From an uncultured Fretibacterium sp. (GTDB lineage Bacteria > Synergistota > Synergistia > Synergistales > Aminobacteriaceae): DNA of 64,000 bases. Shown here piece after piece: positions 44,862-53,820 of the stretch. The notes under the pieces were generated by a model that ran no database searches, was not told the origin of the DNA, and was given only the letters and a program-made list of their open reading frames with translations. Position numbers and translations under genes: made by a program. Within the stretch, counting starts at the first letter, position 1, and each line of letters opens with the position of its first letter. The DNA is taken from the NCBI GenBank assembly GCA_937911045.1, contig CALEPX010000012.1, forward strand, positions 1 through 64,000, written 5' to 3'.

Positions 44862-46478
44862 CTACAAGTTTTCGAAAACGTCCATTAATTGCTCGATATT
44901 CTTTTTGCCGAACATCGGTTTGCCGTCATTGATTACGTAGCATGGAACGCTCATAACGTTATATTTCGCGCGTAAATCCGTGAAATGCGCTAAATCGAAA
45001 ACTTCGGTTTTGACGTGACGATTCAGCGACGCGATTCTCTGAGCACTCACGACTAATTCCGGACACATCGTGCATGATAAAGACACAAGTATTTGCATGT
45101 TAATATCCCTGTCGAGATTCTGCACGCGGGATTTCATAGCCTCGTCGATTTTCTGACCGGGACCAGCCATGTTGTATAATCCCAGAACGAACGACTGAAA
45201 TTCATGTCCGCCGGGCACACCGTGAAAAGCCATTCCAGTTTCGCTGCCGTCTGATTTCAAAACTTTCACGCACGGAGCATTTGCCATCGGGGAAGCTGCT
45301 TTTTGAATCGTGATTTTGTCCGTAAGTGACGCTAGTTCATTCACGTAATTCTCAAGTTCACGCGAAATTTCCTGATTATCGAGATGCAATTCCAGAATCA
45401 AGCTGTCCTGCATTCGTGAGAAGACCGTATCAAGCTGCTTAATCATGTCTTGGTCAAACAATGCTCCGGATTTTTGTGGCTCTGTTTTCTGGTTTTGAAT
45501 CTGCGTTTTGTGAGTGACTGGTTGAGCTGGTTTGATGCCGGTTTCTTTCTGCAATTTCGCAGCGTATTTTTCGAGTTCAGTCGCAGCTAAAGCCCCATCA
45601 CCCGTAGCCGTTACGACTTGCCGCAAATTTTTCACGCACACATCGCCGGCAGCGTATAATCCATCGCACGAAGTTTTCCGTTGACGGTCAGTTATGATAT
45701 AGCCCTGTTCGTTGATTTCCGCGATATTTTTCACAAGCTCAGTTGAAGGCGAATATCCGGCAAACACGAATACTCCGAACGTGTCATTCTCCGGAGCAAA
45801 AGTTGTAATCTCACCGGTTTTGTTGTTCTTGTATATAATCTTCCGGAGAACGTCATCACCTGAGACTGATTCTACTTCGGTGTTCGTGAATACAGAAATT
45901 TTCGGGTTAGATTTCGCCTCATCAGCCGTAGCTTTCGCGCAAGAGAAATCATCGTCGCGGATTAGTATGTTGACGTGTGAAGCATATTTCGTCAGGAAAA
46001 CGCTCTCTTCAGCAGCAGCAAATCCTCCGCCGACTACGAAAACAGTTTTGCCCGTGAAAAATTCTCCGTCACACGTCGCACAATACGCAACACCATGTCC
46101 ACGAAATTCTGCTTCGCCTTTGAATCCGATCATTCTTGGGTGAGCACCCGTCGCCAGAAGAACGCCGAAACATTCGAGAACGCCTTTAGTAGTTGTGACT
46201 TTCTTGATAGTTCCGGACATATCGAGAGCTTTGACTTCCGCGAGCATAAATTCTGCCCCGAAATTCTCAGCTTGATGACGCATTCGATCCGTGAGTTCAG
46301 TTCCGCTGACAGGTTCAGAGCCGGGATAATTTACGACTTCGCTGGTGATTGTGATTTGACCGCCGAATTTTTCTTTCTCAACGACTACGACACGATAGCA
46401 CGCACGCGCCAGATAAATCGCAGCCGTTAATCCCGCAGGACCGCCACCAACGATAACAACGTCATACATTTCGCTCAT
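44862..46478 (-). CDS. AhpF-like flavoprotein: thioredoxin reductase domain with C-terminal thioredoxin fold
   Basis: 538 residues. Residues 1-305 are thioredoxin reductase-like: FAD motif DVVIVGGGPAGLTAA, redox pair CATC, NAD(P)H motif GGGFAAAEESVF and DGLYAAGDVC. After a Gln/Lys linker, residues ~355-538 form two thioredoxin-like folds as in the N-terminus of AhpF, the second with SCTMCPE as active CxxC. The order is reversed relative to classical AhpF (thioredoxin folds first). It should pass electrons from NAD(P)H to AhpC. Starts one base after the ahpC stop. Confidence 0.92.
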   Translation of the reverse strand: MSEMYDVVIVGGGPAGLTAAIYLARACYRVVVVEKEKFGGQITITSEVVNYPGSEPVSGTELTDRMRHQAENFGAEFMLAEVKALDMSGTIKKVTTTKGVLECFGVLLATGAHPRMIGFKGEAEFRGHGVAYCATCDGEFFTGKTVFVVGGGFAAAEESVFLTKYASHVNILIRDDDFSCAKATADEAKSNPKISVFTNTEVESVSGDDVLRKIIYKNNKTGEITTFAPENDTFGVFVFAGYSPSTELVKNIAEINEQGYIITDRQRKTSCDGLYAAGDVCVKNLRQVVTATGDGALAATELEKYAAKLQKETGIKPAQPVTHKTQIQNQKTEPQKSGALFDQDMIKQLDTVFSRMQDSLILELHLDNQEISRELENYVNELASLTDKITIQKAASPMANAPCVKVLKSDGSETGMAFHGVPGGHEFQSFVLGLYNMAGPGQKIDEAMKSRVQNLDRDINMQILVSLSCTMCPELVVSAQRIASLNRHVKTEVFDLAHFTDLRAKYNVMSVPCYVINDGKPMFGKKNIEQLMDVFENL

Positions 46479-46479
46479 T

Positions 46480-47043
46480 TTAAAGCTCGCCCACTAAGTC
46501 AAGACTCGGTTTCAAAGTTTCCGCGCCTGGTTTCCATTTTGCCGGGCAGACCTGATCGCCATGTTCGTGAACGAATTGACACGCCTGTAATTTCCTGAAT
46601 AATTCTTCGGCATTGCGTCCGACGTTACCAGCGTTTACTTCGTAGGCTACAATTTTGCATTCGGGATTCACGATGAAAGTTCCGCGTTCTGCGAGACCGT
46701 CATTTTCGATTAACACGTCAAATTCTTTTGCGAGGACGTGTGCAGGATCGGCTAACATGGGATACGTGATTTTGCTGATTCTGTCTGAATGATCGTGCCA
46801 AGCTTTGTGAACGAAATGCGTGTCGCACGAGACTGAGTAAATTTCGCAACCTGCTTCCTGAAATTTCGCGTAATTATTTTGCAGGTCTTCGAGTTCAGTT
46901 GGGCATACAAATGTGAAATCTGCCGGATAAAAGAAGAATACTGACCATTTGCCCTGAATATCTGATTTTGTGACGGGCTTGAAATCTTTGTTTTGATACG
47001 CCATGACTGAGAAATCGCTGACTTCTTTGTTGATTAATGACAC
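46480..47043 (-). CDS. ahpC: Alkyl hydroperoxide reductase subunit C (2-Cys peroxiredoxin)
   Basis: 187 residues, full length. Peroxidatic Cys in FYPADFTFVCPTELEDL; resolving Cys near the end in HGDQVCPAKW. It reduces hydrogen peroxide and organic peroxides, and is regenerated by the AhpF-like protein encoded right after it. AAAGGAGAGG precedes the start, with TATAAT at 47103-47108 on the minus strand. No clear PerR or OxyR box was recognised. Confidence 0.97.
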   Translation of the reverse strand: MSLINKEVSDFSVMAYQNKDFKPVTKSDIQGKWSVFFFYPADFTFVCPTELEDLQNNYAKFQEAGCEIYSVSCDTHFVHKAWHDHSDRISKITYPMLADPAHVLAKEFDVLIENDGLAERGTFIVNPECKIVAYEVNAGNVGRNAEELFRKLQACQFVHEHGDQVCPAKWKPGAETLKPSLDLVGEL

Positions 47044-47102
47044 AAGAATCCTCTCCTTTTGATCGTTTTGAATAGTTTGTAATATCGAACTTACGTGAAA
47101 AT

Positions 47103-47108
47103 ATTATA
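47103..47108 (-). promoter_or_regulatory. -10 box of the ahpC operon
   Basis: TATAAT on the minus strand 60 bp before the ahpC start codon; the matching -35 is weak (TTTAAG at 17-18 bp). Confidence 0.5.
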
Positions 47109-47131
47109 GCATGATAACGCTTAAAAACGAA

Positions 47132-47166
47132 TAAAAAATCCCCCCGTTGAATTGGGAGGAGTTTTT
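47132..47166 (-). terminator. Terminator after the cysteine peptidase gene
   Basis: On the minus strand a CTCCTCCC arm pairs with a GGGGGGA arm across an AATTCAAC loop and is followed by T6. It lies 17 nt beyond the stop at 47183. Confidence 0.8.
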
Positions 47167-47182
47167 CGCAAATTGTGATTGC

Positions 47183-50100
47183 TTAGTTATTGATCTTTAT
47201 CGCGATTGAAGGCTTGTATTTCACGCCGGCATTCAGCCACGGAGACACGATAATGATTCTGCTTTCAGGTACAGATTCAATTTCAGTTCCGGATTCGTCT
47301 GCAAAATCTGCTATTTTATCGTCATCGCTTGGATCTGAATCAACCGGATTTGCGAGCCAGATCAGTTTCGCGCCCTGAGCTGCATTTTCATCAAGTTCGA
47401 CTGTGAAATCATATTGCTTGCTCTCATCGACTTGAATTTCACCGAGTTCAGCCACGATTACATATTTTGCGCCGGAGATTGCTTCGTCAGATTCGGATTC
47501 TGATTCTGATTCAGATTCTGATTCGGATTCTTGCGCGTAAAATTCGAGTGTTGATTCTGATTTTGCTTCAGATTCGGATTCTGATTCAGATTCTTCGGTT
47601 AATTCGTACTCGTAGGAATCCGTGTAATATTTCTCAGGAGCGTCGGACGTGTCATTATTCGGATTCGGATTGAGAGCGAAAATCTTCAGAGTGAATTTCT
47701 TTGAAACTGAGCCGGTGTTATTCTCTGCCTTGACCGTGAAGCTGTAGCTCTTGGAAGTTTTTGCGGTAATCTTGCCCGTGAAAGTTTCGCTCAAAGTGCC
47801 GAAGATTAACTCACAAACATCGCCGGAATTTAGCGTATACGTTGACAATTCCAAGCCCGAGAGATTGCTGGTATTCGTCAAAGTCAGATTAATCGGACGA
47901 GTGCCAGTGATGTTCAACTCGATGTCCGGATAAGCTGTGTTATTGTAGCCGTTCGGAAGTGACTTGAGATTTGCGAGTGAGATAACTGGTTTTGTTCCGG
48001 TAACTGTGAGCTTGACACCTTTCTCAGAAATTCCGCCGCCGTTACTAGCCACGACTTTGAGAACAGTATTCTTTTTCAAATCCGTGAACGGTGTGCCATA
48101 GATTTTGTGAGTATTCTTGTCGAAATTAAGCCCGACGTTTGTGAGAACTTCGAGATTCGTAATATCCCATGATGCTTCACTGCCTGTAGCTTTGATAACA
48201 TCGCTGTAATATTGCCCGACTTTTGCAGCTTTCAAACTTACAGTCGTAATTTTCGGAGCAACTGGCAAAATTTCGAGCGTAAAATCTTTCGACGTAGAAT
48301 CTCCGGTTGTTGATGCAGTAATCGTGAATGTGAAAGTTCCTGTGACTGACGGTTTACCTGAGATTGTGCCGTTCTTGGCGTTAATTTTCAGGTTTGGTGG
48401 CAAATCGCCGCTGGAAATTTCCCAAGATGCGGACTTTGCGCCGACGAGTTTCATTTTCGCAGTGTAGCTCTTGTTGTAAGTCGCGTTCGGTAACGTTGCG
48501 TCTGTTTGAATACCCAGCGGATAATTCACGAGTATCTTGAGAGATTTGTTCTCGTTGCCGATTGGGTTAGCAGCTTTGAGTGAGAAGCTGTGAGTTTTAG
48601 CGTCAGAATCTGTCGGAGTTCCGTGCAGAGTAATTTTCGGGAGAGTTCCGGAGAAATCTACGTCATAGCTCAGCCAGCTCGGGAATTTTGACGGAGTGAA
48701 CGTAATTTTGGGATCGCCCTGTTCGAGAATTATTTCCTGAGAATATTCGACACCTGTAACGCCGTCTGGCAACGTGATTTTCTTCGGGAATTTTGGTTTG
48801 TCGCCTTTGATATTGAGCGTGAACTTTTTGGAAGCAGTCCCAGCAGAATTTTTCGCAACAATCCAGACATCGCCCTTCCAAGTTTCAGCCGGTTTGCCGC
48901 TTAGAGTTGCAGTTTCGGAATCAAATTCGAGTCCATTCGGGAGTGCCGCATCAGTTGACAGATCTTTGGCGGTTAATTTCCATTCGTCGATGTGAGTTTC
49001 GTTTTTGAGAGCGAATGTAACGGCGTAATCTTGGTCGTATTTCCCATCAGGAAGTTTTGACGTTGATATTTGCGGCTTCTTCAGATTCTGGTCAATCGTT
49101 ATTATCAGGGAAACGCTTGCTCCCGTACTATTTGCTCCAACAGCTTGTACGTCAACAGAATATACAAGCCCGTCCAAAGAGTCCTCGAATGTCGGTGCAG
49201 CCACGAGTACTAATTCTTCGTCGTTCATGTTGCCGGAAACTTCCAGCCAATCCGGTTGATTATTAATCGCCCAGTGATCGAACGGTCCGGCGGCTGTGAA
49301 TTTGATCGGATTATTTGCTGCGTCGGCTTTGACAGTGACGGGGTATTCTGAGTTAGTTACGTCAACAGTCTTACGTTTGGAATTGGTCGTTGAGATTTTC
49401 ACGCGATTTTCGAACTCCCAGAAATAATCAATACTGCCGTCAGAATACTGAACAAGAACGCTCTGCAAATTCCTGAATGACACTGGCGTATCAAGCGTAA
49501 AATATCCTGTCTCAGCATCCTTCGCTGCCAAGTCAAATTCGAAACTCGTGTCCCCGTCGGAAGTTTTCAGCGTAATTGAGCCGATTGTATCAAAGCCAAG
49601 CTGCACTGTTTTTGAAGTCTTGTTGGATTTCACGAATCGCCCGATTAATTTCGAGAAATTTCCGTTGCCATCGTCGTCAGCAAATTCTAAATACGGAACT
49701 GCATTGTTGAGCTGAGTTTTGGTAGATTTGAAATTCATGAGTTTTTCGCTGCCACTGAGACGCGATAATTCGTCCGGGAAATTCCATTCGAATTTAGCAT
49801 TTTCGAACGCTGTATCAGCACCATCAGTGAAAACGACCCCGTTCAGAGCATATTCGTTGCCTAAATCGTAGAGATTGAAATTCTGCGCCGAATTTTCCCT
49901 AGAAACTTTTCCACCGGTGAACGAATACGGAGCAGCATTGTTAGAAATCGTGAGTAAAGCACCCTCGACGAGTTCTCCAGCAGCCTCCGGAACAGTCCGA
50001 GAATCTTCCCAGTATTTTTGCAGCGAAATTTTCAGTTGTTCGAAACGCGCACCACTGTATGATACTTTGCCGTTCTCGAAATCTGCGTGTGACAACTGAG

Positions 50101-53100
50101 TAACGCGCAATTTAACGCCCGACGGAATATCAGAGCCTCCGCCATTGCCTAGAACTGTCAGGGTGAATTGCTTCGAGACAGAACCAGCTAAATTCGACGC
50201 CAGAACCGTGAATGTAAACTCGCCTGATTTAGTCGGAATGCCTGAGATTACCCCAGATTTTTCGTCAAGTTCAAGTCCATCAGGAAGATCGCCTGATAAT
50301 GTCCAAACAGTATTTTCACCTGCTGAAGACTCGATCGTAAAATCATAGGATGTACCAACATGCCCGTCCGGAAGTTTTGCTGTCGTGATTTCTGGCGGCG
50401 TGATATTCTCGAAGTGCCAATAATAGCGAATATTGTCGTCGTAAATACCGACATGAATGTCAGTAACATCATTGCTTCTTATTGGTTCAATCTCGATTAT
50501 TCCGCTAGCTTTTTCGGATTCTGCCGGATATTGACCATACAAGTTCCAAGGATAAGATTTTCCGGAAATTTCGAGAGAAATCTCATTTGGCAAATTCGAC
50601 GTTATGACTTGTGAAGGATTCTTAGCTTTGACAATTCGCCATTCGATAGCCGTGTAAATTCCGTTTTCGTCCGGGCTTGTGAGTTTGACATAGGGCATTT
50701 GTTCACTCATTGACTTCAAAGCGTGAAGATCCGCACTGCCATTCAAGCGTGACAAATCGTCAGGAAATTCCCAAGAGAACGTTCTGGTCTTGAAAGCCAC
50801 GTCAGCACCCTCAATAAATTCAACTGAGTACCACCAATCTTCGTCATAACCTGAGGGAACGATTGTGAAGTCATAATAGCCATCACTCAAGATGTCGAAT
50901 TTGTGAGCTTCTGTTCCAACACTAATGACTTTGTTTCGGATTGAATCCTGGTACGAGTATTGCCCTTCACCTTCGCCGATTACAAACGCGCTCTCAAATC
51001 GTTTGAAGCCTTCAGGTAAAGCGCGATCATTGGAACTTGCACTTGATTCGAATTTCGGATCTATTGCGATGAATCTGCCGTTTGAAAGTTTCCTGAACTT
51101 TTTCGCAACGGTTTTTTGGGCAATATCTCTTGCACTGTAATCTGAATCTTCGTAAATTTTGTCCAAGTACAGGTAAATAGAAGTGTCATCACTCGTGTAA
51201 AAAGATTCGCCGTTCACAAGTTTCGCTTTTTGAGCGCTCATTGCTGTGAGACGCAATTTTTCTTTTATATCTGAGTCCATGACTTCCAAGAAAAATTCCG
51301 CTGAATTTGATCCGTAAGAATTGCTCACAGTAATCGTGAATGTGAACTCTCCGATTTCAGTTGGTCTTCCGATTATTTTAACTCCGAAAGATTCAAGTGC
51401 TGGGTCAAAATTCAGACTTAATCCGTCAGGCAAACGTCCGCTCGTGATTTCTACGGTGTCTGGAATACCGTTCGCCGTTACTATGGTATGGTTATAATAC
51501 TGATATTTCACCGCTGTTGGCAGATTTTCTCCGTCAATAACCGGAGCAGATCCAGAATCATTAATCGTAATCGTGAAATCTTTGTAATAACTATCATATG
51601 AATTTTCAGCTATAACGGTGAACGTGAATATCCCGGCTTTTTGCGGAGTTCCCATTATTTCGCCGGTTGTGTAGAGCGTTAGACCATCAGGAAGAATATT
51701 CCAGTACGATGCTGTTTTGTCATTTGCTTTGTGACCGTCTGGCAATGGTACGTAATCATTTAATTTCCAGATTATTGGCTCAGCTCCGGTAGCTTCGAGT
51801 TTGGTTTGATAATATTCGCCGACCTTGCCGCTTGGAAGTGGTGAATCAGTCGTGATTGCCGGAATAATTCTTCCGCCGCCAGATTCTTCGACGATAAACA
51901 TAATTTGCTCTGAAACAGAACCTGCTGAATTTTCCGCTGTCACAGTCACCAAGAATGTCCCGGATTCTTGCGGAGTTCCGAAAATTTCACCGCTTGAAGA
52001 TAACGTGAGACCATTTGGAAGATTCTCAGCCGTCCAAGTTATCGGTTCAGTCCCGGTTGCTTCGAGTTTCGCTTGATAATATTCGCCGACCTTGCAGCTT
52101 GGAAGTAAATCAGTCGTGATTACCGGAGCTATTTCGTCAGAGCTGGAATTTTGGGAAGTTGTGAACGCTTTGATGCAGACGTTTTCGCTGGATTGAGCTG
52201 AAATATCGCTCCAATAATTACCATTGCGAGACACGTAACTCTCGCCGGAATTTACAACCGGAGCTGCGTACGTTCTGCCATTGCTCCATGTGCTGCTGGA
52301 TTCGAGTGGGAGCGGGAATGTGTAGCTTTCGTTCTCAAATTTCACGACAACTGAGAAATATTCGCCATTCGGAAGTTTAACCGGATCGATTGGCAGCCTG
52401 TGATAGCCGGAGTAGGCGTATGATTCCGAAGCTGTTGCAACAAGTGTTCCGCTCGTGGGATTTGTGGATTTTGCAGAGCCGAGATCGTAAACTGAGACAG
52501 AAACTTTCGCGTTGTTATCGTTCGTGTAGAAGCCTACGTATTTAAGCGATTCGTTGTCACCGGTTATCTGGAAAATATTCGCGCCGTAAGCTGTGTTGTC
52601 GCTGTAACCGTAAGATGACGTGTGCCCCAAATCATCGTAGCCGTATTGCTTGAGAGTCGGGTCAGCAACATCTGACAAAAACGCCGTCGCACGTGTCATG
52701 TATTGTTCGTAGGACATGTAGAAATATCCACCGTCGCCCCAATCATCACCCCAAGAATTTCTGACCAGCCAAGCTCCGTTATTCTCAGGTCTCATGTTCG
52801 CGTCGAATTTTTCGCGTGAGAAATTATCGTCCCAACCAACCAGCAACACAGCATGATTCGTAGATTTCCCGTGTTCGTTGTCAAAATACGCCGTCGTGCC
52901 AGTGCCTTCACCTGTTACTGCACCATTACCAGCGTAATAACTGATCTGAACCGCGCCGGAATTTTGGATCAGGAATTTGATCGCGTCCATGTTCTCAGAT
53001 GTTACTTCACCGAGCTTGTAAGCCTCACGCAAATCGAGCCGTCTGGGATAATCGCCGGGATTTCCGGAGGGGGCTGTGTAGTGATAGCTTACGTATGGTA

Positions 53101-53758
53101 AATTCGCTTCGTCTGTTGGTGCGTCAAGTCGTGAGAAAAACGCGATTGCTTGGTCAGGATTCCCGCCTTGATCCAGAATATCATCGTCGTCGTATTTCCC
53201 GAAAGATTTTCCGGAGCGAGCGTCACCGTAAACGAAATATGCCAAGTGAAATTCCGAAAGATCGATTCCTGTACCGGTTTCTGGAGCGATATTTGATTCC
53301 ATCGAGCCAATCGATGCGTGTGCCCAGCAAGTTCCCCACGGAGATTGATCACGAACTGCAGGCAGCCCGCCATGCTCGCGCAAATCATATTTCGAGGGGA
53401 ATTGCAGTTCAATATTTTTGTCGCGATTTACGCCCTGAGTTTCCCAGAATCGTGGCGGATTGTTCTTCAGGTGAGACAAATCTAACGGTGAGGGAATGTC
53501 GCCCGTTGGGTAATATTCGCCAGTGTTTCGGTCTGGAGCATCAGTTTCGGATTTAGAACCTGTCCATTCCAGAAATTCCTTCGCAACAGGTGCGCTAGTT
53601 GGAGTTTCTGGTGTGTCTCCCAAATCGAGAGCAATAACCGACGCAACACGCTTATACACAAGCGCGTTAGTTTGAGTTTCAGCTGCGTATCCAATCGGGA
53701 CATGCAACGAAAACAGAATCAAGGAAAAGAAAAATAATGCGGAAATTTTCCTGAACAT
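47183..53758 (-). CDS. Giant secreted papain-family (C1A) cysteine peptidase with Ig-like repeats
   Basis: 2191 residues with a signal peptide (SALFFFSLILFSLHVPIGYA). Catalytic domain ~120-365: Gln138 and Cys144 in RDQSPWGTCWAHAS, His302 in TNHAVLLVGWDD, Asn334 in VRNSWGDDWGDGGYF, so all catalytic residues are present. A lectin-like beta region follows to ~540. Then come about nine putative Ig domains of the LPxGLxLxxxxGxIxGTPxxxGxFxFTVxAxNxxGS type, interrupted by two longer beta regions near 850-1130 and 1240-1500. The C-terminus has acidic Ser-Glu repeats and a final ~70-residue beta domain, but no Synergist-CTERM tail, so it is either released or held by another means. Probable extracellular protease or adhesin of a gut bacterium. 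Confidence 0.9.
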   Translation of the reverse strand: MFRKISALFFFSLILFSLHVPIGYAAETQTNALVYKRVASVIALDLGDTPETPTSAPVAKEFLEWTGSKSETDAPDRNTGEYYPTGDIPSPLDLSHLKNNPPRFWETQGVNRDKNIELQFPSKYDLREHGGLPAVRDQSPWGTCWAHASIGSMESNIAPETGTGIDLSEFHLAYFVYGDARSGKSFGKYDDDDILDQGGNPDQAIAFFSRLDAPTDEANLPYVSYHYTAPSGNPGDYPRRLDLREAYKLGEVTSENMDAIKFLIQNSGAVQISYYAGNGAVTGEGTGTTAYFDNEHGKSTNHAVLLVGWDDNFSREKFDANMRPENNGAWLVRNSWGDDWGDGGYFYMSYEQYMTRATAFLSDVADPTLKQYGYDDLGHTSSYGYSDNTAYGANIFQITGDNESLKYVGFYTNDNNAKVSVSVYDLGSAKSTNPTSGTLVATASESYAYSGYHRLPIDPVKLPNGEYFSVVVKFENESYTFPLPLESSSTWSNGRTYAAPVVNSGESYVSRNGNYWSDISAQSSENVCIKAFTTSQNSSSDEIAPVITTDLLPSCKVGEYYQAKLEATGTEPITWTAENLPNGLTLSSSGEIFGTPQESGTFLVTVTAENSAGSVSEQIMFIVEESGGGRIIPAITTDSPLPSGKVGEYYQTKLEATGAEPIIWKLNDYVPLPDGHKANDKTASYWNILPDGLTLYTTGEIMGTPQKAGIFTFTVIAENSYDSYYKDFTITINDSGSAPVIDGENLPTAVKYQYYNHTIVTANGIPDTVEITSGRLPDGLSLNFDPALESFGVKIIGRPTEIGEFTFTITVSNSYGSNSAEFFLEVMDSDIKEKLRLTAMSAQKAKLVNGESFYTSDDTSIYLYLDKIYEDSDYSARDIAQKTVAKKFRKLSNGRFIAIDPKFESSASSNDRALPEGFKRFESAFVIGEGEGQYSYQDSIRNKVISVGTEAHKFDILSDGYYDFTIVPSGYDEDWWYSVEFIEGADVAFKTRTFSWEFPDDLSRLNGSADLHALKSMSEQMPYVKLTSPDENGIYTAIEWRIVKAKNPSQVITSNLPNEISLEISGKSYPWNLYGQYPAESEKASGIIEIEPIRSNDVTDIHVGIYDDNIRYYWHFENITPPEITTAKLPDGHVGTSYDFTIESSAGENTVWTLSGDLPDGLELDEKSGVISGIPTKSGEFTFTVLASNLAGSVSKQFTLTVLGNGGGSDIPSGVKLRVTQLSHADFENGKVSYSGARFEQLKISLQKYWEDSRTVPEAAGELVEGALLTISNNAAPYSFTGGKVSRENSAQNFNLYDLGNEYALNGVVFTDGADTAFENAKFEWNFPDELSRLSGSEKLMNFKSTKTQLNNAVPYLEFADDDGNGNFSKLIGRFVKSNKTSKTVQLGFDTIGSITLKTSDGDTSFEFDLAAKDAETGYFTLDTPVSFRNLQSVLVQYSDGSIDYFWEFENRVKISTTNSKRKTVDVTNSEYPVTVKADAANNPIKFTAAGPFDHWAINNQPDWLEVSGNMNDEELVLVAAPTFEDSLDGLVYSVDVQAVGANSTGASVSLIITIDQNLKKPQISTSKLPDGKYDQDYAVTFALKNETHIDEWKLTAKDLSTDAALPNGLEFDSETATLSGKPAETWKGDVWIVAKNSAGTASKKFTLNIKGDKPKFPKKITLPDGVTGVEYSQEIILEQGDPKITFTPSKFPSWLSYDVDFSGTLPKITLHGTPTDSDAKTHSFSLKAANPIGNENKSLKILVNYPLGIQTDATLPNATYNKSYTAKMKLVGAKSASWEISSGDLPPNLKINAKNGTISGKPSVTGTFTFTITASTTGDSTSKDFTLEILPVAPKITTVSLKAAKVGQYYSDVIKATGSEASWDITNLEVLTNVGLNFDKNTHKIYGTPFTDLKKNTVLKVVASNGGGISEKGVKLTVTGTKPVISLANLKSLPNGYNNTAYPDIELNITGTRPINLTLTNTSNLSGLELSTYTLNSGDVCELIFGTLSETFTGKITAKTSKSYSFTVKAENNTGSVSKKFTLKIFALNPNPNNDTSDAPEKYYTDSYEYELTEESESESESEAKSESTLEFYAQESESESESESESESDEAISGAKYVIVAELGEIQVDESKQYDFTVELDENAAQGAKLIWLANPVDSDPSDDDKIADFADESGTEIESVPESRIIIVSPWLNAGVKYKPSIAIKINN
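47487..47597. repeat. GATTCT/GATTCG hexamer repeats in the cysteine peptidase gene
   Basis: Two blocks (about 47487-47533 and 47568-47597) of GATTC-based hexamers encode Ser-Glu runs near the C-terminus. They are in frame and of the same unit type as the repeats in galT and, reverse-complemented, the hybrid kinase gene. Confidence 0.85.
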
Positions 53759-53820
53759 GCTAAAGCCTCCTTACTAAAATTTGCAAATCTGAACTAGATT
53801 GTAACGCTTTCTCGGTATTT

